Positions 32,041 to 44,786 of a DNA stretch of 64,000 nt are shown piece by piece. Within the stretch, counting starts at the first letter, position 1. Every line of letters starts with the position of its first letter. The translations under genes and the position numbers were made by a program. The notes under the pieces were generated by a model. That model was not told where the DNA came from, made no database searches, and was given only the letters and a program-made list of their open reading frames with translations. The stretch covers positions 496,001-560,000 of the forward strand of contig JAIWNF010000026.1 in the NCBI GenBank assembly GCA_025093555.1, read 5' to 3'. This stretch comes from Circinella umbellata. Lineage: Eukaryota; Mucoromycota; Mucoromycetes; Mucorales; Lichtheimiaceae.

Positions 32041-32058
32041 AAAATGATACACGCTTAT

Positions 32059-32325
32059 AGGTTTTGAATTTAAAAACCGAGTCATGACGATCAGCATGAA
32101 GAATCGCATGGCGTTGCGAACCGCCCCCAACCATGGTCAATGACATGCACTTAGGTTTTGGAATAAAAAGCCGAGTCGTGACGATCAGCATGAAGAATCG
32201 CATGGCGTTGCGAACCGTCACCGACCATGGGAAATGATACACGCTCAGGTTTTGGAATAAAAAGCCGAGTCATGATGATCAGCATGAAGTATCTCATGGC
32301 GTTGCGAACCGTTGCTAACAATAAT
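32059..32325 (+). repeat. 94 bp tandem repeat, about three units
   Basis: Units start at 32059, 32153 and 32247, each opening AGGTTTTG and containing TGACGATCAGCATGAAGAAT and GGCGTTGCGAACCG. The third unit is incomplete and diverged. Flanking pieces (31980-32010 and 32340-32375) carry a related TATGGCGAA motif. Open frames through it are by-products of the 94 bp period. Function unknown. Confidence 0.9.
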
Positions 32326-32375
32326 TTTTTATCCAGGAGTCGGCCATAAAGTGTTTTATGGCGAACAGACGCATT

Positions 32376-33589
32376 TCCTCGTGAGCCAACAACTGAGTGA
32401 GTGAGTAAGTGAGTGAGGGTGTTTCATATGTGGTGCACAATAATGTTGAAGTTTGTGATGGTGGTGAAATCAAATTGTTTTGTATGGTGGCCGTAAAAGC
32501 GCCCCATGTTGACTAACACTATTTAATTTTTCTCTATTTGACTAAATGATAATTATTGTCAACCATTATATATATTTATTTTATTTCATTGCTATCTTAT
32601 TATGTACTTAGCTAGAGCATTTAACATACCAATGTATATTCCCATTTGTCCTTACACATATCCCTCCTCAAAATCAATCCCATTATCCTTATCTTGTAAA
32701 TTAATCCTCTCCTAACTTGTAGTAAGATATCCCTTCTCACACATAATTCAAACCCACGACGTTACCTAGTTGTTCTGGAACATTTGTAAATATGTACTAT
32801 TTTATATGGTACATATCACACACATACACACACGGGCGAGTGTGTTACCAAGTATCAAACTATTCAAGATATATCGATACACGTACATATCCACTTCAAA
32901 AAATCCTCTTGAGAAGCTCATTATATTTTCATCTCAGGATATTTATTTGCGTATGGAATCTGAGGCATTATGATTCCTTTAATAAATTCTTATCTTAAAT
33001 GTTTTACTTGAATTTTCTCTATTTTATTTCCGTTTCTCTTCATTATTTTTTAAATACGTAAATGATATATGATTTTTGTTTCTTTGGTTATTATTTCGTA
33101 TTTCAAGATATTTTCACTAAAATAATAAGCTCCGTATAAAAAAGTCCATATACACAAGGCCTATAAAATATACATGAGTTCGAACGCACAAAAAAAAAGT
33201 TACCACTTTTCTGAAAAAAGAAAACAAAAGATTCAGGAACGGTTTTTTATTTCTGTTTGTGGGGTAAATTTGATACTTCTGTTTTTTTTAATCTACTTTT
33301 CTTTATCAAGGTTTTCTAAGTGAATAATGACATACAAAAAAAAATGGAGTACATCATTTCCTGTATGTAGGTTATTATGTTATTGACTAGATTAGGTCAA
33401 TAATAATATACATATATATATACGCAAGATGATAAATTATCAACTCTTTTTAAGGGGGGGAGCAAAGAGGCGTTTGATAAAATAAAAAAAAAAGTAGAAA
33501 AAAAACATATATAAAAGACTTAAAAAAACATCCTTTTGACAATTATTCTTTTCTTTTTTTTTCTTTTCCTTTTTTTTTTAGTTATCGAA
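32376..33589. other. Intergenic, upstream of transporter A
   Basis: A (GAGT)n-like stretch near 32395-32416 and long A and T tracts up to 33580. No gene seen. Confidence 0.45.
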
Positions 33590-35329
33590 ATGCAGTCGAA
33601 TCATTCATCCCCCTGCATAAAGGAGCTTTCATCTTTTGCAGGTAAAAAAAAATACGTAATGTATAGAAAAAACGAGATGGATATGTCAACATTCTTTATA
33701 TATAATTTACAAAGTTTTTGAATGTAATTGGCAAAAAAAAAATTATTTAGTCACTAGTACAACATCATCCATAAATGATAATGATAACGTGAAAGATTGT
33801 GATCGCACACATGCCGGGAGTGGAATCTATGCTTATTGGAACATTGTATGTTGTATTTGTGGCGTTGGTATGCTTGGTTTACCCCAATCCCTGAGTAAAG
33901 GAGGTTGGGGAGCCGTGGTATTATTGATAATTTCATGGTGGATGACACTCGTAAGTGAGATATATATACTTATCTTTTTTTAATCCGAAGAAGAGTATGA
34001 TTCATATATTTTCAATATAAAACAAACAAACAATAATAACACTCTATATACTATAAATTAGTATTGTTCACTTATTTTGATTCGATCTCTATATCTTCCA
34101 AAAGCTAATGACGAAAAAATACCAACTCGTCTCGTTTCCATGCCTGCCATTGCTAAAGATGCTTTTGGACAAGTTGGCTATTGGATTACATTTGCTTTTC
34201 AAACGACAATTACTTTTGGTCTTGCCACTCTTCATTTTATTCTTGCGGGTGCCAATATGAACAAATGTATAGTTTTTTTAAAGACAAATAAGATTACGTG
34301 TCAAAACTTAAGCAAACAATAGGTCTTTCCAATTCAACTAATTTATTTTTATTAGTATGTCAAGGTACTGTTGCTGAGATTGGTCAAGTTCCATGGACCG
34401 TTGTGGTTTGCATTTTGGTTGCTTTTCCATTTATTTTTTTAAAAAGTATGAAAGATACAGGTTGGACGAGCATTTTTGGTGCTCTTGCGATCTTGACTAC
34501 CGCTGTCATATGTGTTGTCGTAGCGGGTATTGACAAGGAAACGCGTAGTAAACAACAAGAAAGTCAACAACTGAATGCTGTTCATCAAAATATCATTTGG
34601 CAAAGCTTTCCTGCTGCACTGTCCAACATTTCAGTTAGTTTTAGTGGAAACGTTACTTTTCCCACGATTGAAGCCAGTATGAAAAAACCACAACAATGGG
34701 GTCGTGTTGCGACTACAAGTCTTACAACATGTGCCTTATTTTACATTATGGTCGCTGTTGGTGGTTATTATGTTTACGGCGAATCAGTACAAAATCCCAT
34801 TTATTATAGTCTTCCACAAGGCATCCCACTTATTGTTTGTACTTGTCTTATTACGATTGCCGTGACTGCATCCATTTATGTCTATTTATTGACGCTTACA
34901 CTTGAATGCGAAGAAATGATGGGTATTACTGTGGAGCGTAGAGGACGTGTCAAAGAATTCATTTTACGCACTGTGCTTCGATCATTTACGGTTTTTGTTA
35001 GTGGCGTTGTAGGTTGTACAGTACCCTATTTTGATCTCTTAATGTCGTTGCTTGGTGCTTTTGCCTGTTCTACAACAATTTTTATTATTCCTGTCATGTG
35101 CTATTGGCGTCTTTCTGGTTTTCGTAATAAACCTATATATGAATTAGCTTGGGGGATTTTGATTATTTTCTTTGGTAGCTTCGGGTTAATATTTGGTATG
35201 TTCTATATATTATTGGTAGAAAATAGTAATGGCATCATGTATACAGAATTTTCTTCGACTCATGTATATATATTTATAGGAACGTGGTTTGCTATGGAAG
35301 ATCTTATTCGTGCCTATCAAAATAACTAA
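33590..35329 (+). CDS. Amino-acid transporter, AAAP family (copy A, 448 aa)
   Basis: Five exons: 33590-33641, 33751-33950, 34062-34266, 34356-35195 and 35280-35329, total 1347 nt in frame. Begins MQSNHSSPC; the first membrane segment carries NIVCCICGVGMLGLPQSLSKGGW, the signature of the Aa_trans (PF01490) family, after a CDRTHAGSGIYAYW lead. About ten further hydrophobic helices follow, and a short hydrophilic tail (WFAMEDLIRAYQNN). Such proteins move neutral amino acids across the vacuolar or plasma membrane with protons; substrate and location cannot be told here. Exon structure is identical to copy B, 6 kb downstream. Confidence 0.88.
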
Positions 35330-36115
35330 ACGCTGTTATTTTGACTCTTATTTTTATTCATTCTCCATATTATTTTTAAAAACACACACACTCTCTCTCT
35401 ATTCTTTTATCATTCAGCATAGATTCTTTGTAGGTTAAATTACACGATGATTCCTGTCGTAAAATTATGTACATTAAATTATCTTTTACATATTTATTTA
35501 TTTTTTGGATTAAAATTGCATTATTACAAAATAGAAAACATGAAAAGAGTAATGTAGTTACAAACAAATAATGATACAGTACCTTAAAATTATACTTATA
35601 TATACAGAGGTACCATAGACGTGCTTTACTTGCGTGCTCGGTTACAACATTATACGACATCTTTAAGCTACACATGTAATAAATTATCATCTCTAGCTTA
35701 AGTAAAATAGATCCTGGTTTTATGTTTATTTTATTTCATTATAAAAAATTACATAAATTGAGGCACCTAAATTCATTCATTTATCAAAACACTCATTTTA
35801 AATTTCGTATGAAACCCACCATCTTCCTCTCTTTTTGTTTATAAATATATATATAGTTTATATGTATACAGACTATCTGTCATCTCTCATTGAATAAAAT
35901 ATAATCCTTCTTCTTTCAAATAATTTCACTGTACTATATGATTCGGTACACGTACCAACCTATAGATCAAACTATTTTTTTATTTGGTGACCATTCTGCA
36001 GGGGTAGAAGGGATTATTGATGTACATTTATATAAAGAAAAGAATCCTCTAAAGAAAGAAAGAAAAAGATGAAATATAGAAAGAAAAACGGATGATTTGA
36101 TTTATTTTAGGGGGT
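35330..36115. other. Intergenic, no gene seen
   Basis: Downstream region of transporter A, with a (CA)n/(CT)n stretch at 35383-35400. No supported reading frame. Confidence 0.45.
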
Positions 36116-37413
36116 TTGGGTATCTTTAATTTTGCAGTACTTTCTTACAGTAGTAGTCGGACAAGACCGGGGATTTCCGCACAATTGACGTATTTTATCG
36201 AGTATTACTAACTATAAAAGGTGCTTTGCGGTACTCCTTGCGATAGTTTGCAGTAGTTTGCAGTACTATTCTTGCGGTAGTTGTTTGCAGTAATGATTTT
36301 TATAAAACTATATATTACACTTGTTTTTGTAAAGTATTATTGCAGTATTTTTTGAAAAAAAATCATGGAATCATAAATCTATGAATAATATACATTTGAT
36401 AATCAAGAGCTTAATATTTAATACTAATCTCTTAACTTTTGAGTTTTATCAGTTCAGCAAATACATCAATTGTGAAATTACTTTTTTGAAAAATACTATC
36501 CCCCACATCCCTACTAAAAAAAGAAAGTGACACATAATCACCAAAATCGTTAGAAGTAACCCCGCCTCTTTTTTATACTATCGTAAGATGCGCACCAGCT
36601 TTAAAGCTCTTATTATTATTATCAAATTACTTACGTAGCTTCTAGGGAACACACATACAAATATAAATATAATTGAATACATCTACTATGAACTTTTCTA
36701 TTATATGTAGAAAAAGTATTTCATTAAGCAAATAGTTTGTTGATTTTTCTTATATTTTCAGATCCCATTTAAAGAGTAGTAGTTAGCTGATTAAATCCGA
36801 TAGAGTGAAAGGCTTGCTTTAAAAACTTTTACTGCCGCTATTTTTGTTTTATGCAACTTTATATATTGAGATTCTTTTTCATCATATGGCAACATAATTC
36901 GTTATTTAATTAATACGTAATAAAATATTAATAGTGTCAGTATTGTACTGTATACTGATCAATATATGTATTTAAGGCAATAATATAGTGACTTTAGATC
37001 TACGTAGGTAATAGCTTGTGAATTAAGATGTATTAAAAGATTAATTTATTTATGTTTTAAAACAAATTGGGAAGAACAAAATAATATATATAATGTACTA
37101 TCTAAAATCAAAGTATTTTAAACCAAGGCGATAGCAAAGAAACACTGGATATAGTTATTATTATTACTGGCCAAAAAAAAAGGTTCAAATAGAATGATCG
37201 AAAATGACGAGAAACAGTTGGTAGAAATCATTTTTTGCTTTTTTTCTTTAGCACATTTGTAAACTACGTACCGCAAACTACTGCAACTAGTACAAGGAGT
37301 ACCGCAAAGCACCTTTTATAGTTAGTAATACTCGATAAAATACGGTCAATTGTGCGGAAAATCCCCGGTCTTGTCCGACTACTACTGCAAGAAAGTACTG
37401 CAAAATTACCCAA
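36116..37413. mobile_element. 1.3 kb fold-back element with about 150 bp inverted ends
   Basis: Left end 36116-36280 and right end 37258-37413 are inverted copies, opening TTGGGTA and sharing ATTTTGCAGTACTTTCTT, AGTAGTCGGACAAGACCGGG and GGTGCTTTGCGGTACTCCTT. GCAGTA is repeated several times near the inner edge. The middle has no coding capacity. The right end abuts the broken repeated-family gene, so the element probably inserted into it and removed its 5' part. Confidence 0.85.
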
Positions 37414-38698
37414 GTATAAAAACGATCACACGATCAAATGGAAGGAGAAGAAGAAGGAGAAGAAGGAGAAGAAGTAGAAAAAGTAGAAGGTAATTCTGTG
37501 GACAGTACTTGGAAAAGCAAGGAAGAAGACCGCAAATACAAAACGCTTCGCGTTTATTTACACAATTCCTACAAACAAGAAGGAAGCCTGTTTGACAGTT
37601 GGGAGATTACAATTTAAACATGACCGATATATTGTATAAAATATCGACAATATGCAATTAAAGGCACTCAAGCAAGAAAACAATTATTAGACGGGCGAGT
37701 TTTGTAAGTGGTTGTAGCGTGCCCTTTCGAAATCGTGATGCAACAATATTACAGCACGTGTCCAAAGAGGAATATAGGAAGGACTATTGCCAAAACGTAG
37801 CAAAATACAACAAGGGAGTATATGTATCTATTAAAATAGTTATATAGTTAGGTGTATGTATCATATATATTATACCTCACAATAATTGGTTTTTTCACTA
37901 CAAAAAAGAAAGGAAAAATAAAGTTGATTTTATTAATCTCTTTTTCAGCCATTTTTTTTTTTCAGTCCTAGCTCTTTTTGGGCAAAGATTTCAAGACGGG
38001 TAGTAGAACAATTAATTAATAATATTAGTATGGAAAGTAATAGTGATACTTTGTCAAACAATTAATCAACGGTGTTCATGATCTTGTTGATCTTTTCATC
38101 TAGAAGGAAAGCATTCAAGAAAAGGCGAAGCCAAATTTATAATCGAAACCATCAAACCATTTATAAAACGCGTGATCATTGACAATATGGATGTCTTAAC
38201 TGATTGGTAAGCACACCGATAATATAGATATATCATAATAGAAAAAAGGTATTCTACCATTATTCTCGGCGGCTAACCATGCCAATTACGATGACCTATC
38301 ATTTAAAGCCGTTAGAGCGCCAAACTACTCAACCAACATTGATTCCTGATTTTGTCGCATACACCGAACCATATTCCGACATGAATTTTGACTTTATGTT
38401 TCTGGAGGTCAGGAAAAAGGGCAAGCAAGCCAATGTTTATAAAAGTGACATTATCAAGCTTGGGAAGGAATTGAAAATTGCAGTTGATAAGTTGGTGAGC
38501 GAGGGGGTGAATAATCCTGAAGTAGTTGGTATTAATGTTGAAGGTCTCGAGATGACGACGTATAAACTAGATTTGGAGCATAACGGACAGTATGGGATGT
38601 GTAAGCTGAACAGTTGTTCCTTGCCCAGAGAAGGTGCTAATAATGTTGGATTGATTCCAACCTGTATTAAATACATGATACAAGTAGAAATAAGTTAA
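37414..38698 (+). pseudogene. PD-(D/E)XK-like repeated family, copy without internal transposon
   Basis: Starts at the acidic exon (GATCACACGATCAAATGGAA, then Glu/Gly codons), continues through WKSKEED ... SYKQEGSLFDSWEIT with no transposon, then QARKQLLDGRVL and a GTAAGT donor at about 37703. Middle exons contain stops and frame breaks, and the acceptor before the last long exon is lost (AATTACG for AATTAGG). The last exon (38291-38698) is still open, with LIPDFVAYTEPY ... FMFLEVRKKGKQ, where Arg replaces the Lys of ExK. It is the empty-site reference for the chromodomain transposon in the palindrome arms. Confidence 0.75.
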
Positions 38699-38946
38699 CT
38701 GTTATGTATAGCAATTCCTCTTGTGACAGTAACAGTACAATTTCATTTACTAAACAGACTTTATCAAAAAACTATACGATTTATTTATTTTTCTTTATAT
38801 AATAACGTCTTATGAATGATATTCGCTTCAATTAATTTTACACTATTGGAACCATTATAATAAAGTACATCAATTTTTACTGCTCATTAGTATCAATTTG
38901 CTCGAATATTAACACAAAAAAGAGGTTATACTTTTGGATTCTATAC

Positions 38947-38947
<1 letters not shown>

Positions 38948-38987
<40 letters not shown>
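38948..38987. repeat. Poly(T) run of 40
   Basis: Forty consecutive T within an extra stretch of the left inverted end, bordered by near-repeats of ATCAAYTTGCTCSAATATTA (about 38892 and 39089). Length of such runs is not reliable in assembled sequence. Confidence 0.85.
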
Positions 38988-38993
<6 letters not shown>

Positions 38994-39439
38994 GGATGGT
39001 ATTGTAACAATTTATTTGATAATTTAAAAACTAGTATTTTAAAATATACAATATAAAGATGTATTGATTTATCATTGGTTATTGACATCAACTTGCTCCA
39101 ATATTATCCACAAAAAACAGATAATATTCTTCGGTTACTTGATTGAAATGACTTTATTGGTAGTATGGTGCGATTTTTTTTTCACTTCTGAATGGCATTA
39201 CTAACAGTTTAATATTTGATAGTGTAAAATGGTGCAATTTTTTTCTAACTCGCTGGTTCGTTAATTATCATATTATTAACAATAAAACTTAACAGAGTTA
39301 AAGCATCAATTTATTTGATATTTTGATATTGTTTTCTTGATTTTATCAACAATAATAACATGGTTTTAATATAGCAATTAATATATTATTTTCATAGTAT
39401 TGGGCATTCTTCAAACTACTTCAGAAGATAGTTTCATCA

Positions 39440-39800
39440 TTGTAGGTATGAGCTACATAAAGTAACATATATAGAAGCTCTTGAAATTAATGGATCAGAT
39501 GCTGCTTTAAGCCCTCTTATGGGCAGCCGTGGGGGATCTGGCAAATGTCACGATTATTCTTTCACAGTATCTATGTCATATATTCAACAACTTCTAATCC
39601 CATAAACTGGTGCACGATTAATTCGTGAAAGTACGAAAGAAGCTCTACGAGACGGAAAGCTGAATGAATTCGACATGATGAAGGTGGAACATGCAGAGAA
39701 CGCAAAACTCTTGGAGTATTCACGATTACGAATGAAGAAAAGTCGTGTACAGGCAAAAATATGTATCCAGAAAATTAACAAGAATAGCACCATTCAATTC
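39440..39800 (+). pseudogene. Coding relic inside the 1.9 kb element
   Basis: One plus-strand frame reads YIEALEINGSDAALSPLMGS ... SYIQQLLIP, then a TAA, then TGARLIRESTKEALRDGKLN and EHAENAKLLEYSRLRMKKS. Composition and the continuous frame on both sides of one stop suggest once-coding sequence, but I do not recognise the family. It may be a piece of a captured host gene or of the lost transposase. Confidence 0.4.
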
Positions 39801-40620
39801 TTTACTTGGTATAATCACCACTTGATTGATATTCCTCCATCTCAATATATATTCTATTTTTATACACGTATCATATTTATCTCTTCTAATACGTATTATT
39901 ATTATCATTATTACATATAAATACTTAATAATCTTATCTGCTTGACTTTCTTTTGTTCTTCTTTCTATCATCCATTCTTATATTTCTTTCATAGTAGTAT
40001 TTTTTACATTGCCCAAATATATCAACAATTTTCTTATTAAAATGTAATTACAAATGAATCTATTCAACTTTTTGTTTTCTATAGTTTTGGCTTGAAGCAT
40101 CACACTATAAGAGATATAGAAAATATTAAGTTATCAAAAGAAAAATCGCACGGACAAACACTTGTATTTTTTTTAAAGAAAAGATTACAACAAAATAAAG
40201 CTGTTTTAAATAAAATAATTCAAAACTACTACTTATTTTTTTGTGTATACGTAATATTCGAACACGTTGGTACTGATAACCAATACATTTTTATATTATA
40301 TTGTAGTACTGTAGACTAGCTTTTACACTATCAAATATTAAACTGTTAGTAATGCCATTCAGAAGTGAAAAAAAATCGCACCATACTACCAGTAAGGCCA
40401 TTTCAGTCAAATAATCCAAGAATATTATCTGTTTTTTGTAGATAATATTCGAGCAAATTGATATATTTTATTATAATGGTTCCAATAGTGTAAAATTATT
40501 TAAAGCGAATATCATTCATAAGACGTTATTATATAAAGAAAAAAAAATCGTATAGTTTCTTGATAAAGTCTGTTTAGTAAATGAAATTGTACTGTTACTG
40601 TCACAAGAGGAATTGCTATA

Positions 40621-41273
40621 GTAGGTGTTGGCACTGTACCACTACAATTGAAAAATCGCACAGGTAGAACTATTTATGTACGTAGTAGAAATATAAAAAA
40701 AATGTAAGTAGTTTTAATAAATAATGAATCAATGCCCTCCCCTGAATTTCTGCAAACATAAAAGAACCTTTTTTTTAAAAAAAAATTTGAACAAAGATTA
40801 TTTGATTTCTTTTTACGTATTATTATTTTTCGTTACATGAGATGAATAAAATATAAAATAGATAGAAAAAAAATAATTCAAGTTGTAATAGAAGTTGTGT
40901 CATTACAGTATATTATTCACAAATAAAATAATAAGATTTAAAAAGCGAATGTAATCATATATAATAATAATTCATTTTTTGAGAATCAAGAAAAGGGGGG
41001 GGGGGACAGGCTAACCTTGAGTTGTTGATGCATTCATGTTGAGTGAATATCATCTAAACTTCATTACAGTATACGAATTTAGCCAGCCGCATTTACCTCC
41101 TTTTTGCATGCACGCGTATCTCTTTAAATTCGCCGTCTTTTTAGTTCAAGCACGTAGATCAAATAATGGCTGTTTTTTTTTTCTAAAATAAAAGAAAAAT
41201 CTTCTATCCAAGTAATGAACGTTCTTTCTATTTTCGAATTTCAGAATTAATTTTTTTACGTACTGGCATACCT
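40621..41273. other. Intergenic, upstream of transporter B
   Basis: AT-rich, with a G9 run near 40995. No gene seen apart from the promoter region expected here. Confidence 0.45.
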
Positions 41274-42969
41274 ATGGCGGACTCTTCATTACACCTAGGT
41301 AAATAGATACTAAAAATTCACAAATCTAAATATAATTTTAAATATTGATTATAACAAAACACCTTTTTTATACATCAAAGTATGTACTTATAAATTTTTC
41401 TTTCTTTATTATAATCTTAGAAGATCAAGGGGATCTTGGTAGTATCTTCAGTAAAGAAACTGATAATAGCGCCGTTGCTGATTGTGATAGAACACATGCA
41501 GGAAGTTCCGTTTATGCTTTTTGGAATATTGTATGTAGTGTATGTGGTGTTGGAATGCTCGGATTATCACAGTCACTAAGTAGAGGTGGATGGGTAGCAA
41601 TAATATTAATCATCATTGCTTGGTGGATGGTTCTTGTAAGTTTAATAAACAATAGTAAACAATCATATATATATATATTATATCATTGTAACATAGTGTA
41701 CATCCAATTTTTTAGTATTTATCTATTATTGTCAATAAATGTTTATATCGACCACGTAACAGAAAATTACATCGTACACGTCTTACGTCTATTCCTGCTC
41801 TTGCTGATGATGCTTTTGGTAAAATTGGTGGTTGGATTGCTTATTTTTTTCAAACATGGATTTTACTTGGTTCTTCAATTCTTCATTTTGTACTTGCTGG
41901 GTCTAATATGAATATACGTAGGTATTAAAAAGCTTAATATATATATATATAATTGTTGTTATGGTAACAAAATAAAATAAAATTAACTTTCATACGTACG
42001 AATAGTGTGTGAAGGCACTGCCGCAGAAATCGGTCAAATTCCATGGACAATCGTCTTTTGTGTTGCTGTTTGTATTCCTATTATCTTTCTAAAAAGTATG
42101 AAAGATACAGGATGGACTAGTATATCGGGTGCTGTTGCAATTATAATTACAACTTTTATTTGCGTCATTGTAGCTGGTATGGATAATAATTCACGAATAC
42201 CCGAAGAAGTGGCGAGTGGAAAAACGATCATTACTCACAATACGGTTGTTTGGATCGGATTTCCAGCCTCCTTGGCTAATATTGCTGTCAGTTTTGGAGC
42301 CAATATCATGTTTCCAAGTATCGAAGCTGCTATGAAAAAACCTCAAGATTTTACCCGTGTTGTCAGTTATGCCCTCACAACCTGTGCCTTACTTTACATT
42401 ATGATCGCTATTCCTGGATATTATGTTTATGGTGACTCTGTTCAGAACCCCGTGTATTATAGTCTTCGTGATGGGATTCCTCGTATGGTTTGCATCTTAC
42501 TCATTACATTAGCTATTATTGCACCCATACCAATATTTTTAGCAGCGTTTAATCTTGAATGTGAAGAAGCGATGGGTATTACTGTAGAACGATGGGGTCG
42601 TACAGGTGAATTTGCTTTTCGTGCCCTCTTTCGTTCACTCACCATCGCGTTTTGTGCTGTGATTGGTTGTGTTGTCCCATTCTTTGATTTATTAATGACG
42701 CTTGTCGGTGCATTTGGTTTTTGTACTTGTATATTTATTATTCCTATTCCATGTTATTGGAGACTTTTTGGTTTTCGTAAAATACCCCTCTATGAACTTG
42801 CATGGAATTTTTTGATTCTTTTGTTTGGTAGTGTTGGATTAATATTTGGTACGTAATGCTATTTATTTATTCGTGGTATTTCTCGTTTTTACTAAATTAT
42901 GTAGTATATATATATATAGGAACTTGGTTTGCTATTCAAGATCTTGTTCATGCATTTAATGAAAAATAA
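41274..42969 (+). CDS. Amino-acid transporter, AAAP family (copy B, 444 aa)
   Basis: Five exons: 41274-41298, 41421-41635, 41716-41917, 42006-42848 and 42920-42969, total 1335 nt in frame. Starts MADSSLHLEDQGD, then CDRTHAGSSVYAFW and NIVCSVCGVGMLGLSQSLS. Intron positions and phases equal those of copy A, so the two arose by tandem duplication; proteins are clearly diverged, most in the N-terminus and the third exon. Note Ser for Pro in the LGLxQS motif relative to copy A. Predicted proton-coupled amino-acid transporter of vacuolar or plasma membrane. Confidence 0.88.
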
Positions 42970-43474
42970 TTCTACTCGGTGTTTTACTTTTCTTTTCTTC
43001 TGGTAGACACCTTATACAACAGTAATTAATATATATATAGTCAAATAGTGTAAGCTATATGTTTTTAGTAAATGAAGATAAACATAAAAAGTATTAATTT
43101 TTTACAGTAATCGATTCGTTCATGTGAACAAGTGATGATTTTATTGCTATGAAACTAATTAGGTTCTTTCAGTTTTTTTTTGCCCTGCGGCTGTTCTCAA
43201 TGTATCACCTCTCTCTTTTTTTTTAACTTAACCAGACTCTGTCTTGTAATTGAATTGCATGTTATTTTATTCTATTTAATATAAAGGATACCTGTTCTTT
43301 ATTTATATTTATAGTAAACACCACCCAACATAATTACTTTTTTGGACAAAGCGGCATAAAACTTGTGTATATTTTTTTTATTCCGAACTCTCTTTGTTTT
43401 TAAAGTTCAGGGTCATTTGTTGTTCATATTCTCACTTCTTTATTCTTCTATTTTATTTTCTTTTTTTAACTTCC
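42970..43474. other. Intergenic between transporter B and SENP8-like gene
   Basis: No coding or RNA gene seen; T-rich just before the next ATG. Confidence 0.45.
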
Positions 43475-44393
43475 ATGACTTCAAAATCATTATTACTTCA
43501 TTATCATGACATTGTTATTCATGACTATGTAAAAACTTTATACTTTTTGATGGGGGAGGGGAGGAGATTCTTCTTTTTAAAAAATGTGAGAGGGGAGTGG
43601 GAATTAATAATAATAGAATTTATTTTTTTATTAGGATTATGAAACATTAGAAGATAAACAATGGCTTAATGATACGATTCTTTCTTTTCATCAAGAATAT
43701 CTTGAACGTAATAAAATTCCTGAATCAGCAAAAATAATACTTTTAAGACCTGGTATGGTAGAACTGATTGCACATATTCAAGGTTTGTCTTTATTTAAGG
43801 GGGGGGGGAACAGGAACTCCTTTTAATAAAAAAAATAATATTAAATAATAATAATGATAATAATAGATGCAACGTATCTTTCATCAGCTCTTCCACCTAA
43901 TTTGAATCAATATAATGCAATATTTATACCTGTGAATGATTCAAGACCCCATATGGGATATAGTGGTTCTCATTGGTCATTATTAGTTTATTTAAAACGA
44001 ACTCATTCATTTTATTATTATGATAGTATGGGAGAATCTAATATTTTTTCAGCTAGAATGACAGCCAAAAGAATGGGATTTGTACTTGGATTTAATAATC
44101 AGCCGCCTAAATTTATTCATATGAATACACCTAATCAAGCGAATAGTGCTGATTGTGGTGGTAAGTTAGTAGTAAGAGTCACTCAAAGGCAGGTGAATGT
44201 ATTAGTAGTTACTAATTCATTTTATATAATAGTGTATGTGATTGCAATCACAGATAATTTAGTTCAAAGAATGATTTCTATATCTAGTTCTGGATGTACT
44301 GTAGAAAGATTGATGCATATTGAAAAATCAGATATTCGAACTGTAAAGAATATTAGAAAAGAATTACGTAAATTAATTCAACAATTAAGGTAA
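43475..44393 (+). CDS. SENP8/Nep1-like Ulp1-family cysteine protease
   Basis: Four exons: 43475-43528, 43635-43782, 43867-44160 and 44233-44393, total 657 nt (218 aa). Carries the C48 (Ulp1) catalytic order: SHWSLLVYL (His), FYYYDSMG (Asp), and NTPNQANSADCGVYVI (Gln and Cys), the Cys codon being completed just before the third intron. Length near 210-220 aa and the DxxxWLND start (EDKQWLNDTIL) fit the small single-domain deneddylase group and not the longer SUMO proteases. Expected to process NEDD8/Rub1 and remove it from cullins and other proteins, in cytoplasm and nucleus. Confidence 0.88.
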
Positions 44394-44786
44394 AAAAGCA
44401 TTTCTTTTTCTATACTTTAAATAGTCTTTGTTTTTTTTTTTTATATAAAAATTATAAAATCTATTTTTCATATGATTTTTAAGATGCAAAAGGTTTTTTT
44501 TTTTTTTGATTTTTGATATATATTTTTTCTCTCTTTTTTTTTTCCTAATATGATGAAATAATATAAAGAAAGAAGAAAAAGTAAAACTTAAATTACAAGT
44601 GTTGAAAGAATTGTTATGGAAATTATAAAATATATAAAAACAAAGAAAAAAACAATAATGTACAAAGTGCGTGCTGGTGCTGTGCTGTGGGGGGGGGGAG
44701 GAAAAAAAAGAATTTTGTTATGCAAAAGTTTTGATAATGAAGCTGTTATTTTTTGGGGGAGGGGGAATGTTATATAAATAAGAATA
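44394..44786. other. Intergenic between convergent genes
   Basis: Low-complexity stretches (long T, G and A runs, for example G9 near 44690). No gene. Confidence 0.5.

Larger units (their letters stand above)
38709..40618. mobile_element. 1.9 kb element with long inverted ends
   Basis: TA flanks (38707-38708, 40619-40620), then TAGCAATTCCTCTTGTGACA inverted at the other end (TGTCACAAGAGGAATTGCTA). The inverted match runs about 200 bp, is interrupted on the left by an additional 190 bp with a 40-base T run, and resumes at 39100-39240 opposite 40320-40440. The central part holds a short coding relic (39440-39790). No transposase, hence non-autonomous. Confidence 0.8.

Noticed and set aside
32000..32242. 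80-aa minus-strand frame in the 94 bp repeat
   Set aside because: An open frame produced by periodic repetition; no family resemblance or start context.
38948..38987. T40 as the poly(A) tail of a retroposed sequence
   Set aside because: No retroposon body or clean target duplication was recognised; the bordering near-repeats are better explained by local duplication inside the inverted end.
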